From positions 558,001 to 622,000 of the forward strand of contig UAVY01000002.1 of assembly GCA_900446925.1 (NCBI GenBank): DNA of 64,000 nucleotides. Reading direction: 5' to 3'. Made by a program: the position numbers and the translations under genes. The notes below the pieces were generated by a model. It was not told the origin of the DNA. It ran no database searches and was given only the letters and a program-made list of their open reading frames with translations. Positions 8,810-18,721 of the stretch are shown here, piece by piece; the first letter of the stretch is position 1; each line of letters begins with the position of its first letter. Source of the DNA: Citrobacter koseri (GTDB lineage Bacteria > Pseudomonadota > Gammaproteobacteria > Enterobacterales > Enterobacteriaceae).

Positions 8810-10203
8810 GCGGTTCCCTCGCGGCGTGGCGCGCGTTTGCGCGGACGACGATGGCGGCGGCGCGGCGCGGGGTCTTCATCCAGTTCATTCAGCATGCCTT
8901 TCTGATCGGGCGGCGCTGAAACCTGGAACTCGCCCCACCACTGCGCCAGACGTTGCAGTTCAGCGTTGTTTTCCACCTCGGCGCGCAACGCCAGCAGATC
9001 GTATGCGGCGCGGAATTTCGGGTGCTCCAGCAGCTTCCAGGCGCGTTTGCCCTGGCGGCGGGACATCCGCAACTGGAGTTGCCAGATATCACGGGTTAAC
9101 GTGGTGAGGCGTTTCGGGATCGCCAGCGAACGGCACGCTTCGTCCAGCACCTCGTTCATGGCCAGCGCAAAGGCGTCGTAATAGGCCAGGCCGCTCTCCT
9201 GAGCGATTTTCTGCGCCATTTCCAGCAACGGATACCAGAACATGGCGGCAAACAAGAACGCCGGGTTAACGCGCATGTCGTTATGAATGCGGTTATCGGT
9301 ATTTTTCAGCACCTGCGCAATGATGCGCTCCATCGCGCTGTCGCCGTTTTCGGTGAAATAACGCGTAATGGTGGGGAACAGAGGCTGGAACAGGCTGTAT
9401 TCACGCAGCTTTTTGTAGGTTTCGAAACCATAGCCCGCTTGCAGAAGTTTTAGGGACTCTTCAAACAGACGCGCGGGCGGAATATCGTTGAGTAAGGTCG
9501 CCAGGCGCGGAATCGGCTCTGCGGTTTCCGGGCTGATGCGCATATCGAGTTTTGCGGCGAAACGGACTGCACGCAGCATTCGCACCGGATCTTCGCGGTA
9601 ACGCGTTTCAGGGTTGCCGATCAGGCGAATCACGCCGTCTTTCAGATCCTGCATACCGCCGACATAGTCGCGCACGGTGAAATCCGCCACGCTGTAATAG
9701 AGGCTGTTAATGGTGAAGTCGCGACGCTGGGCGTCTTCTTCAATGGAGCCGAAGATGTTATCGCGCAGCAGCATGCCGTTTTGCCCGCGCTGGGAGGTGG
9801 CGCGGTCGCTGTCGTTGCCTTCATGGTGACCACGAAATGTCGCCACTTCGATAATCTCCGGGCCGAACATGACGTGCGCCAGACGGAAACGGCGACCCAC
9901 CAGACGACAGTTACGGAACAACTTCCGCACCTGATCCGGCGTTGCGTTGGTGGTGACATCGAAATCTTTCGGTTTTTTGCCGAGCAGAAGATCGCGCACG
10001 CCGCCGCCAACCAGCCAGGCCTCATATCCCGCTTTATTGAGCCTGTACATTACTTTCAGAGCATTTTCACTGATATCTTTGCGGGAAATAGCGTGCTGCT
10101 CACGCGGGATTACCGTCATATGTGGACGGGCGACGGCAAGCTCGGCCTCGCTCTCCTCGCGGTTTAGCACCTTGCGGCAAAAATTAGCGACTCGGGTAAA
10201 AAT
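8806..10203 (-). CDS. pcnB: Poly(A) polymerase I, AUU start codon
   Basis: Adds 3' poly(A) tails that mark RNA for decay. 465 residues when started at the ATT at 10203, which reads (M)[11 protein letters not shown] like E. coli PcnB. The start is supported by a GAGGT ribosome site five bases before the ATT. The class II nucleotidyltransferase head is clear ([20 protein letters not shown]), with the RNA-binding and neck regions following and a basic C-terminal tail ([14 protein letters not shown]). The rare AUU start is known in E. coli pcnB and keeps synthesis low. Intact; folK follows with a 4-base overlap. Confidence 0.96.
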   Translation of the reverse strand: MFTRVANFCRKVLNREESEAELAVARPHMTVIPREQHAISRKDISENALKVMYRLNKAGYEAWLVGGGVRDLLLGKKPKDFDVTTNATPDQVRKLFRNCRLVGRRFRLAHVMFGPEIIEVATFRGHHEGNDSDRATSQRGQNGMLLRDNIFGSIEEDAQRRDFTINSLYYSVADFTVRDYVGGMQDLKDGVIRLIGNPETRYREDPVRMLRAVRFAAKLDMRISPETAEPIPRLATLLNDIPPARLFEESLKLLQAGYGFETYKKLREYSLFQPLFPTITRYFTENGDSAMERIIAQVLKNTDNRIHNDMRVNPAFLFAAMFWYPLLEMAQKIAQESGLAYYDAFALAMNEVLDEACRSLAIPKRLTTLTRDIWQLQLRMSRRQGKRAWKLLEHPKFRAAYDLLALRAEVENNAELQRLAQWWGEFQVSAPPDQKGMLNELDEDPAPRRRHRRPRKRAPRREGTA

Positions 10204-10272
10204 AGTGCACCTCGGTAGTGTCAAACATCAATCAGGACAAGTTACTGCGTAAAAATAGCGGCTAATCATAGC

Positions 10273-11170
10273 TCAGCAAGACGCATTTGAGAATGCTGGA
10301 TTTACACTTGCCGATTCCGGCACCGTCGTAAGCGTCCAGTTATCCACCGCATACTGCAATAATTCGTCGGTATGCATATCCTGCCATTGCGCCGTGGCAT
10401 TCTGGCCCAGAAAGTGCAGCGCGGCAATGAGTACGGGGCGTGGATCGCCCTCCGGCAAGGCTGGGGCATGATTCTGTTTGGAAAGTTTAGCGCCTTGTTC
10501 GTTGAGCGCCAACGGCAGATGAATATAGTCCGGCGCGCGCCAGCCGAACTGCTGGTACAACGAAATTTGCCGTACCGTGGGTTCGATTAAATCCGCGCCG
10601 CGCACGATTTCCGTGACGCCCTGAAAATGATCGTCCACGACCACCGCCAGGTTATAGGCGAACAGACCATCGCGGCGATGAATAATAAAATCCTCGCGCG
10701 CCAGCAGCGGGTCGGCCTGGATATCGCCGCGCAGCACGTCATGAAATTGCATCACCGGGCTGAACTGTTTAATCCGCACGGCGGCATTTTCCGGCCCATG
10801 CTGCAAGGTTCGGCAATGGCCGTCGTAAACGCCGCCAATGCGTTGAATACGCGCGCGCGGGCAGGTGCAGTAGTAGCTTAAATTCTGCTGGCGCAGCCAG
10901 GCGAGCGCGTCGCGGTAGGCGTCATGGCGTTGGGACTGCCACAATATATCGCCATCCCAGTGCAGGCCGTAATGTTCCAGCTGACGCAGAATTGTCTCTG
11001 CGGCACCGGGAACTTCACGAGGGGGGATCGATATCTTCAATGCGTACTCGCCAGATCCCATGCTGAGAGCGGGCTCGCAGGTAACTACCGAGGGCGGCGA
11101 TCAGTGAACCAAAGTGCAGCTCGCCAGAGGGGGACGGGGCGAAGCGGCCAATATAGTGTGCGTTGGTCAT
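10273..11170 (-). CDS. gluQ: Glutamyl-Q tRNA(Asp) synthetase, one +1 frameshift
   Basis: Attaches glutamate to queuosine at the wobble base of tRNA-Asp. It is a paralogue of the GluRS catalytic core without anticodon-binding domain. Motifs: [14 protein letters not shown] (HIGH-like), zinc ligands in YYCTCPRAR and [13 protein letters not shown] (KMSKS-like). The N-terminal 77 codons are in another frame; the switch falls in the run of six Gs at 11021-11026 (after RIEDIDPP), and removing one G gives 298 residues, the family length. Start ATG at 11170. It lies upstream of pcnB and downstream of dksA, as in E. coli. Confidence 0.93.
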
Positions 11171-11221
11171 ACCGGTGGACAATATAAAAGAATAAGGCGG
11201 GAGATAACCCCGCCCGGATTT

Positions 11222-11297
11222 TGCCGGATGGCGGCGCAAACCCTTCATCCGGCCTATGAATTGTTGCCAGGCAGGATAAGCGTAGCGCCATCCGGCG
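11222..11297. repeat. REP/BIME element, gluQ-dksA
   Basis: Two inverted REP units, tgccggatggcgg ... catccggcctat and cgtagcgccatccggcg, in the space between dksA and gluQ. Confidence 0.9.
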
Positions 11298-11315
11298 TTC
11301 TACGGTCTGACGGGA

Positions 11316-11771
11316 TTAGCCCGCCATTTGTTTTTCGCGGATCTCAGCCAGCGTTTTGCAGTCGATGCACAGATCGGCTGTTGGACGCGCTTCCAGACGG
11401 CGAATACCAATTTCGACACCGCAAGATTCGCAGTAGCCAAAATCTTCGTCTTCCACTTTCTTCAGCGTTTTCTCGATCTTTTTGATCAGTTTGCGCTCAC
11501 GGTCGCGGTTACGCAGCTCAAGGCTAAATTCTTCTTCCTGCGCGGCACGGTCAACCGGATCAGGGAAGTTAGCCGCTTCGTCCTGCATATGAGTCACAGT
11601 GCGATCGACTTCATCCCTGAGTTGATTACGCCATGCTTCAAGAATACGCTTGAAGTGCGACAGCTGGGCTTCGTTCATATACTCTTCGCCCGGTTTCTCC
11701 TGGTACGGCTCCACCCCAGCGATGGCGAGAATACTCAGGGACGATGTTTTACGGTTTTGCCCTTCTTGCAT
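11316..11771 (-). CDS. dksA: RNA polymerase-binding transcription factor DksA
   Basis: Binds the RNA polymerase secondary channel and works with ppGpp in the stringent response. 151 residues: N-terminal part, a long coiled coil with the acidic tip ([13 protein letters not shown], conserved Asp-x-x-Asp), and a C-terminal four-Cys zinc finger (CESC and CIDC). ATG at 11771 is preceded by AAGGAG. Intact and full length. Its own transcription unit is likely, with a 177-base spacer to sfsA. Confidence 0.98.
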   Translation of the reverse strand: MQEGQNRKTSSLSILAIAGVEPYQEKPGEEYMNEAQLSHFKRILEAWRNQLRDEVDRTVTHMQDEAANFPDPVDRAAQEEEFSLELRNRDRERKLIKKIEKTLKKVEDEDFGYCESCGVEIGIRRLEARPTADLCIDCKTLAEIREKQMAG

Positions 11772-11948
11772 GTTGCTTCTCCTTAACACGCACTATCGAT
11801 CCCCATTGTCGGGGGAAAAATCAGGTCGCTATAAATAGCAGATGCTTTTCAGGATAGCAATTATCTAAACGTAACACTTGACAACCCTGTGAGGAAAAGC
11901 GTATTTGCGTACGCGACCAGAATACTAATTAACCGATTGTTTACGCCA

Positions 11949-12653
11949 TTATAAAGTCATGGGTAACGGTTCTTTTAGAGTCATACCTTCGGCAGAAAGT
12001 TCGGCTTTATAAACCAGAATTTCTACCCCCTTTAGCTGTGCTTCAATCAATAGTTGCGCATATTTTGCATCGATATGCCGCGCGGGTGAAAACCGTGTAA
12101 TGGCTGAATGCAGCACCGCGAATAACACCACGGCGCGATGGCCTTCAGCCGCTACGCTCATCAGTTCCCGAAGGTGTTTTTGTCCCCGTAAGGTGACGGC
12201 ATCGGGAAAATAACCATACTCTTGTTCCGCTAATGTGACCGATTTCACTTCAATATAGCAGTCGGGTCGGGAATCTGCCTGTAACATGAAATCAATACGG
12301 CTGCGTTCCGCGCCGTATTTTACTTCGCTTTTTAACAGGCTGTAGCCTGAAAGTTCTGAAAGCTGCTCATTCTGAATCGCTTCCTTCGTTAATCTGTTTG
12401 CCCACAGGGTGTTAACGCAGATAAGTGCGCCTGTCTGGGTTTGCGTTAATTCCCAGGTGTGCGGATATTTGCGTTTAGTATTTTCTGATGTCGAATACCA
12501 GACGGTATCGCCCGGCGTGGCGCATCCGGTCATCGCACCGGTATTTGGGCAGTGTAACGTTAATTCCGTGCCGTCCGGCGTAATGACATCGGCTAAAAAA
12601 CGTTTGTAGCGCTGAATTAAGGTGGCGCGCTGTAATGGCGGAGAGAACTGCAT
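11949..12653 (-). CDS. sfsA: Sugar fermentation stimulation protein A
   Basis: 234 residues, intact, of the SfsA family: an OB-fold N-terminal part ([17 protein letters not shown]) and a nuclease-like domain with the conserved acidic and lysine residues in IDFMLQ ... [10 protein letters not shown]. Known in E. coli as a nucleoid-associated regulator that affects maltose genes; the molecular role remains uncertain. It stands between thpR and dksA, the standard site. Confidence 0.95.
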   Translation of the reverse strand: MQFSPPLQRATLIQRYKRFLADVITPDGTELTLHCPNTGAMTGCATPGDTVWYSTSENTKRKYPHTWELTQTQTGALICVNTLWANRLTKEAIQNEQLSELSGYSLLKSEVKYGAERSRIDFMLQADSRPDCYIEVKSVTLAEQEYGYFPDAVTLRGQKHLRELMSVAAEGHRAVVLFAVLHSAITRFSPARHIDAKYAQLLIEAQLKGVEILVYKAELSAEGMTLKEPLPMTL

Positions 12654-12687
12654 GTGATTTCCTTAAAGCCTGCTTTTGCAGACTATT

Positions 12688-13218
12688 TTATTCGGCAAGC
12701 GTCCAGCGCTGTAGTTGTGTGTAACGTGTGCGGCCGCGTTCGAACGACGAGGCATAAAGCGCAAATTCATTGACCGGAAACGACCAGCAAAAACCCGGCG
12801 CTGGAATGGCGACCGCATGGCTGGCGTCACGCAGCAGCGTAATATGCGGATGAAAAGGCTGGGGGCTTTGATAACAACCGCTGCGCGCCGCCTGGGCGCG
12901 TAACATGTTCGCCAGTTGCAGCAGCCCGCGCGGCGGCTGTCGCATCCCCAGCCAGACGACCCGCGAACGTAGCCACTGGCCCGCGTCATCCAGCCTGAGC
13001 GTAAAGCCCGGCTGACGGATACGTCCGGCAAGCTGTGATAACGCCTGTTGCTTGCTCGCGCTCACCTCGCCTAAAAACGCCAGCGTCAGGTGCAAATTCG
13101 CTGCGGCGACCGGCCTGCCGTCGTCCGGGGAAAAATGACCGGCGCGCCAGGCGATGATCTGCTCACGAACCTCGTCGGGCAATTCAATGGCAAAGAACAG
13201 CCTTTTCGGCTCAGACAT
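12688..13218 (-). CDS. thpR: RNA 2',3'-cyclic phosphodiesterase (2'-5' RNA ligase family)
   Basis: 176 residues with the two HxTx motifs of the 2H phosphoesterase family, HLTLAFLG and HPHITLLR. The enzyme opens 2',3'-cyclic phosphates on RNA and can join tRNA halves by 2'-5' bonds. Start ATG at 13218 (MSEPKRLFF). Divergent from hrpB with 73 bases between the starts, so both promoters are packed in that gap. Confidence 0.95.
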   Translation of the reverse strand: MSEPKRLFFAIELPDEVREQIIAWRAGHFSPDDGRPVAAANLHLTLAFLGEVSASKQQALSQLAGRIRQPGFTLRLDDAGQWLRSRVVWLGMRQPPRGLLQLANMLRAQAARSGCYQSPQPFHPHITLLRDASHAVAIPAPGFCWSFPVNEFALYASSFERGRTRYTQLQRWTLAE

Positions 13219-13291
13219 GATGGGTACTCGGTTATGAATTAACGCGATGCTACAATGCAGCGCGAAGAATGTTAACCCTCTGGAGCCATTT

Positions 13292-15723
13292 GTGACGTCG
13301 TTGCCCGTTGCCGCCGTACTGCCCGAATTACTTGCCGCGCTTGAAAGCGCGCCCCAGGTTTTGCTCACCGCCCCAACCGGCGCGGGGAAATCGACCTGGC
13401 TGCCGTTGCAGTTTCTGACGCATAAAGGCATTCAGGGGCGAATTATCCTGCTGGAGCCGCGCCGCCTGGCGGCACGCAATGTGGCGCAGCGGCTGGCGGA
13501 ACTCCTGAACGAGAAGCCCGGCGAAACGGTCGGTTATCGGATGCGCGCGCAAAGCTGCGTTGGCCCGCAGACGCGGCTTGAAGTGGTGACGGAAGGGGTG
13601 CTGACAAGAATGATCCAGCGCGATCCCGAGCTGAACGGCATCGGGCTGGTGATCCTCGATGAATTTCATGAGCGTAGTTTGCAGGCGGATCTGGCGCTGG
13701 CCCTGCTGCTGGACGTGCAGCAAGGGCTGCGTGACGATCTGAAACTGCTGATCATGTCTGCGACGCTGGACAACGGGAAGCTGCAACAGCGCCTTCCTGA
13801 TGCGCCGCAGGTGGTGTCTGAGGGGCGTGCCTGGCCCGTTGAGCGTCGCTACCAGTCACTTCCGGCCCAACTGCGTTTTGATGAGGCGGTGGCCATCGCC
13901 ACGGCAGATTTGCTGCGTCACGAAACCGGCTCTCTGCTGCTGTTCTTACCGGGCGTTGGGGAAATTCTGCGCGTACAGGAACACCTGGCCGCGCGCGTAG
14001 CGGATGATGTGCTGTTATGCCCGCTGTATGGCGCGTTGTCTTTGGAGGCGCAGCGTAAAGCGATACTGCCTGCGCCGCGCGGGATGCGCAAAGTCGTGCT
14101 GGCGACCAATATTGCCGAAACCAGTTTAACCATCGAGGGTATCCGTCTGGTGGTGGACAGCGCGCAGGAGCGCGTGGCGCGCTATGACGTGCGAACCGGC
14201 CTGACGCGGCTGATTACCCAGCGCGTCAGTCAGGCCTCCATGACGCAGCGAGCCGGACGCGCCGGGCGTCTGGAACCGGGCGTGTGTGTTCACCTGCTGG
14301 CGAAAGAGCAGGCGGAAAGGGCGGCGGCGCAAAGCGAGCCGGAGATTTTACAAAGCGATCTGTCCGGTTTGTTGCTGGAGCTGCTGCAATGGGGATGCAG
14401 CGATCCCGCGCAGCTCAACTGGCTGGACCTTCCCCCGGCCGCCAACGTGCAGGCAGCCCGGCGGCTGTTGCAGATGCTGAATGCGCTGGATGGTGAGCGG
14501 CTGAGCGCGACGGGGGCAGAAAATGGCGCGGCTTGGCAACGACCCTCGTCTGGCGGCGATGCTGGTCAGCGCCGGTAATGACAGCGAAAAGGCGACAGCG
14601 GCGAAACTGGCGGCGATTCTGGAGGAACCGCCACGCGCGGGCAATACCGACCTCAGCGTGGCGTTTTTCGCGCCAGCAACCGGGCTGGCAGCAGCGTAGC
14701 CAGCAGCTCCTGAAACGGCTCAACGGGCGAGGCGGCGAGGTGGACGGCACGATGCTGGCGCCGCTGCTTGCGCAGGCGTTTGCCGATCGTATCGCGCGTC
14801 GACGCGGTCAGGAAGGGCGCTATCAACTGGCGAATGGCATGGGCGCGGTGCTTGACGCCGATGACGCGCTGGGTCGCCATGAGTGGCTTATCGCACCGTT
14901 GCTGTTGCAGGGAAGCGCGTCGCCGGATGCCCGTATTCTGCTGGCTTTACCGCTGGATATCGAGGCGCTTATTCAGGCATGTCCGGCGTTGTTGCAGCAG
15001 TCCGACACGGTAGAGTGGGACGACGCGCAGGGAACGTTAAAGGCGCTGCGCCGAATGCGTATCGGGCAACTGACGGTAAAAGTTCAGCCGCTGGCTAAGC
15101 CTTCGGAAGAGGAACTGCACCAGGCGATGCTCAATGGCATTCGCGATAAAGGGCTAAGTGTGCTCAACTGGACGCCGGAGGCTGAACAGTTCCGCCTGCG
15201 TCTGCTGCGCGCGGCGCAATGGTTGCCGGAGTACGACTGGCCCGCCGTTGATGACGCTTCTCTTCTGGCGACGCTGGAAAGCTGGCTGCTGCCGCACATG
15301 ACGGGCGTTCATACGCTGCGCGCCCTGAAAGCCCTGAATATTACCCAGGCGTTACGCGGCCTGCTGGACTGGTCTATGCTGCAACGTCTGGATAGTGAGC
15401 TGCCCGCGCATTACACTGTGCCGACGGGAAGCCGGATAGCCATTCGTTATCACGAAGATAACCCGCCAGCGCTGGCGGTCAGAATGCAGGAGATGTTTGG
15501 CGAAGCAAATACGCCGGCTATCGCGCAGGGGCGTGTGCCGCTGGTGCTGGAGTTGCTCTCACCGGCCCAACGCCCGCTACAGATTACGCGCGATTTAAGC
15601 GCGTTCTGGCAGGGAGCGTACCGCGAGGTACAAAAAGAGATGAAAGGGCGTTATCCCAAACATGTCTGGCCGGACGATCCGGCGAATACCGCGCCAACGC
15701 GGCGCACGAAGAAGTATTCATGA
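13292..15723 (+). CDS. hrpB: ATP-dependent helicase HrpB, two +1 frameshifts
   Basis: DEAH-box family helicase; its cellular role is poorly known. Motifs: APTGAGKST (Walker A), DEFHERS (motif II), MSATLD, QRAGRAGR (motif VI), then HA2/OB-like and HrpB C-terminal regions ending RRTKKYS. The frame breaks at the G5 run 14512-14516 and the T5 run 14664-14668; removing one base at each gives 809 residues, the E. coli length. Start GTG at 13292 with GGAG before it, since the upstream codons have no homologous look. Confidence is high that this is one gene. Confidence 0.94.
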
Positions 15724-15724
15724 C

Positions 15725-15798
15725 TGCCGGATGGCGCTGTGCTTATCAGGCCTGCTCGCTCAAATGTAGGCCGGATAAGGCGAAGCCGCCATCCGGCA
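15725..15798. repeat. REP/BIME element, hrpB-mrcB
   Basis: Inverted REP pair (tgccggatggcgctg ... and gtaggccggataagg ... catccggca) directly after the hrpB stop. Confidence 0.9.
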
Positions 15799-15893
15799 TA
15801 AACATGGCAGAAAATTGAGAGATTTCTTCTTCTGTCGACTGACGGAAGAACAGAGAATCGGGCCTTTGCGCCTGTATGTTGCGGAGAAAAAGC

Positions 15894-18434
15894 ATGGCCG
15901 GGAATGACCGCGAGCCAATTGGACGCAAAGGGAAACCACCGCGTCCGGTGAAACAAAAGGTAAGCCGTCGTCGACTCAGAGATGAAGAGTACGACGACGA
16001 TTATGATGATGACTATGAGGATGAAGAACCGATGCCGCGTAACGGTAAGGGCAAAGGGCGTAAGCCTCGTGGCAAGCGTGGCTGGCTCTGGCTACTGCTA
16101 AAACTGTCGATTGTTTTTGTCGTGCTGATTGCGATCTACGGCGTCTATCTGGATCAAAAAATCCGTAGCCGTATTGATGGCAAAGTCTGGCAGCTTCCTG
16201 CGGCGGTATATGGCCGGATGGTTAACCTTGAGCCGGAAATGCCCGTCAGCAAGAATGAAATGGTGAAATTGCTGGAGGCCACCCAGTACCGTCAGGTGAC
16301 GAAAATGACGCGTCCCGGCGAGTTTACCGTGCAGGCGAACAGCATCGAGATGATCCGCCGTCCGTTTGACTTCCCGGACAGCAAAGAAGGGCAGGTGCGT
16401 GCGCGTCTGACCTTTGACGGCGGCCATCTGGATACGATCGTGAATATGGATAACAACCGCCAGTTTGGTTTCTTCCGTCTCGATCCGCGCCTGATCACCA
16501 TGCTCTCTTCGCCGAACGGCGAACAGCGCCTGTTCGTGCCGCGCAACGGTTTCCCGGATCTGCTGGTGGATACGCTGCTGGCGACGGAAGACCGTCATTT
16601 CTATGAGCACGATGGCGTTAGCCTGTATTCCATCGGTCGTGCGGTGCTGGCGAACCTTACCGCCGGGCGCACGGTTCAGGGGGCGAGTACGCTGACGCAA
16701 CAGCTGGTGAAAAACCTGTTCCTCACCAGCGAACGCTCCTACTGGCGTAAAGCGAACGAAGCTTACATGGCGCTGCTGATGGATGCGCGCTACAGCAAGG
16801 ACAGGATCCTTGAGCTGTACATGAACGAAGTCTATCTCGGCCAGAGCGGCGATAACGAGATTCGCGGCTTCCCGCTGGCGAGCCTGTACTACTTTGGCCG
16901 CCCGGTTGAAGAGTTGAGTCTCGATCAGCAAGCGCTGCTGGTGGGGATGGTGAAAGGGGCGTCAATCTACAACCCGTGGCGTAACCCGAAACTGGCGCTG
17001 GAGCGTCGTAATCTGGTACTGCGTCTGCTGCAACAACAGCAGGTGATCGACCAGGAGCTGTACGACATGCTGAGCGCGCGTCCGCTGGGCGTGCAGCCGC
17101 GCGGCGGGGTGATCTCGCCACAGCCAGCCTTTATGCAGATGGTACGTCAGGAGTTGCAGGCGAAGCTCGGCGACAAAGTGAAAGACCTTTCTGGCGTGAG
17201 GATCTTCACCACCTTCGATTCCGTGGCGCAGGATGCGGCTGAAAAAGCGGCCGTTGAGGGCATTCCGGCGCTGAAGAAACAGCGCAATCTGAGCGATCTG
17301 GAAACCGCGATTGTGGTGGTAGACCGCTTCAGCGGTGAGGTGCGTGCGATGGTCGGCGGGGCGGAGCCGCAGTTCGCCGGGTACAACCGTGCGATGCAGG
17401 CGCGCCGTTCTATCGGCTCTCTGGCAAAACCGGCGACCTATCTGACGGCGTTAAGCCAGCCGAAGCTGTATCGCCTGAACACCTGGATTGCCGACGCGCC
17501 GATCGCGCTTCGTCAGCCGAACGGGCAGGTCTGGTCTCCGCAGAACGATGACCGTCGTTACAGCGAAAGTGGCAAAGTGATGCTGGTGGACGCGCTGACG
17601 CGCTCCATGAACGTGCCGACGGTGAATCTGGGGATGGCGCTGGGGCTTCCTGCCGTCACCGATACCTGGATGAAGCTGGGCGTGCCGAAAGATCAGCTGC
17701 ATCCGGTTCCGGCCATGCTGCTGGGGGCGCTGAACCTGACGCCAATCGAAGTGGCGCAAGCGTTCCAGACCATCGCCAGCGGCGGCAACCGGGCGCCGTT
17801 GTCAGCATTGCGTTCGGTGATTGCGGAAGACGGTACGGTGCTGTATCAGAGCTTCCCGCAGGCTGAGCGCGCGGTTCCGGCGCAGGCGGCGTATATGACG
17901 TTGTGGACGATGCAGCAGGTTGTGCAGCGCGGCACCGGGCGTCAGCTGGGCGCGAAGTATCCGGGTCTGCATCTGGCAGGTAAAACCGGAACCACCAACA
18001 ACAACGTCGATACCTGGTTTGCAGGGATTGATGGCAGCCAGGTGACGATTACCTGGGTGGGTCGCGATAATAACCAGCCGACGAAACTGTACGGCGCCAG
18101 CGGCGCGATGTCGATTTATCAGCGTTATCTGGCGAACCAAACGCCAACGCCGCTGACGCTGACGCCGCCGGAAGATGTGGTGGATATGGGCGTCGATTAC
18201 GACGGTAATTTCGTCTGTAGCGGTGGAATGCGTGCGCTGCCGGTCTGGACGACCGACCCGGACGCGCTGTGCCAGCAGGGCGAAATGATGCAACAGCAGC
18301 AGCCGACCGGGAATCCGTTCGATCAGTCTTCTTCGCAGCAACAGCAGCCTCAACAGCAGCAACCGGCGCAGCAGGAGAAGAAAGACAGCGACGGCGTGGC
18401 GGGGTGGATCAAGGATATGTTTGGTAGTAACTAA
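15894..18434 (+). CDS. mrcB: Penicillin-binding protein 1B (transglycosylase/transpeptidase)
   Basis: Bifunctional peptidoglycan synthase in the inner membrane. 846 residues from ATG 15894 (GGAG before it): basic and acidic cytoplasmic tail, one membrane helix (about 64-88, [22 protein letters not shown] region), UB2H domain that binds LpoB, GT51 domain ([12 protein letters not shown] with catalytic Glu, [12 protein letters not shown]), transpeptidase domain with SIGSLAKP (SxxK), SMN and KTGTT. The C-terminus has a glutamine-rich tail coded by CAG/CAA runs. Intact; E. coli has 844 residues, so the tail or acidic stretch accounts for the small difference. Confidence 0.98.
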   Translation: MAGNDREPIGRKGKPPRPVKQKVSRRRLRDEEYDDDYDDDYEDEEPMPRNGKGKGRKPRGKRGWLWLLLKLSIVFVVLIAIYGVYLDQKIRSRIDGKVWQLPAAVYGRMVNLEPEMPVSKNEMVKLLEATQYRQVTKMTRPGEFTVQANSIEMIRRPFDFPDSKEGQVRARLTFDGGHLDTIVNMDNNRQFGFFRLDPRLITMLSSPNGEQRLFVPRNGFPDLLVDTLLATEDRHFYEHDGVSLYSIGRAVLANLTAGRTVQGASTLTQQLVKNLFLTSERSYWRKANEAYMALLMDARYSKDRILELYMNEVYLGQSGDNEIRGFPLASLYYFGRPVEELSLDQQALLVGMVKGASIYNPWRNPKLALERRNLVLRLLQQQQVIDQELYDMLSARPLGVQPRGGVISPQPAFMQMVRQELQAKLGDKVKDLSGVRIFTTFDSVAQDAAEKAAVEGIPALKKQRNLSDLETAIVVVDRFSGEVRAMVGGAEPQFAGYNRAMQARRSIGSLAKPATYLTALSQPKLYRLNTWIADAPIALRQPNGQVWSPQNDDRRYSESGKVMLVDALTRSMNVPTVNLGMALGLPAVTDTWMKLGVPKDQLHPVPAMLLGALNLTPIEVAQAFQTIASGGNRAPLSALRSVIAEDGTVLYQSFPQAERAVPAQAAYMTLWTMQQVVQRGTGRQLGAKYPGLHLAGKTGTTNNNVDTWFAGIDGSQVTITWVGRDNNQPTKLYGASGAMSIYQRYLANQTPTPLTLTPPEDVVDMGVDYDGNFVCSGGMRALPVWTTDPDALCQQGEMMQQQQPTGNPFDQSSSQQQQPQQQQPAQQEKKDSDGVAGWIKDMFGSN

Positions 18435-18440
18435 CCGTTG

Positions 18441-18535
18441 CGCCTGATGGCGCTGCGCTTATCAGGTCTACAGAACCAATAAACGCATTGGATCTTGTAG
18501 GCCGGATAAGGCGCGCCAGCGCCGCCATCCGGCAA
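18441..18535. repeat. REP/BIME element, mrcB-fhuA
   Basis: Two REP units (cgcctgatggcgctgcgc ... atcaggtctac and gtaggccggataaggcg ... catccggcaa) about 30 bases apart. Confidence 0.88.
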
Positions 18536-18672
18536 ATTTCCGCAGAATAACATTCCAGCCTAAATCATTAACCCTTCCTTTTCATCTGGTTATTTCTTAA
18601 CCCCTTAGTTTTGATAGGGGCGCGTATTGCTTGCTATCGCGCCAACGTTTCGAATATTATGCTGCGTCATAA

Positions 18673-18700
18673 GAATAATTCTCGTTTACGTTATCATTCA
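18673..18700 (+). promoter_or_regulatory. Probable Fur box of the fhu operon
   Basis: AT-rich stretch gaataattctcgtttacgtt followed by atcattcac, 22-50 bases before the fhuA start. It resembles the known fhuA control region of E. coli and carries imperfect NATWAT-type hexamers. Iron-dependent repression by Fur is expected; the match to the consensus is partial. Confidence 0.5.
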
Positions 18701-18721
18701 CTTTTCATTAGAGATATACCA

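Noticed and set aside
16098..16931. 277-codon open frame on the minus strand inside mrcB
   Set aside because: Antisense to the UB2H and transglycosylase part of PBP1B; low-complexity Arg/Gln-rich translation.
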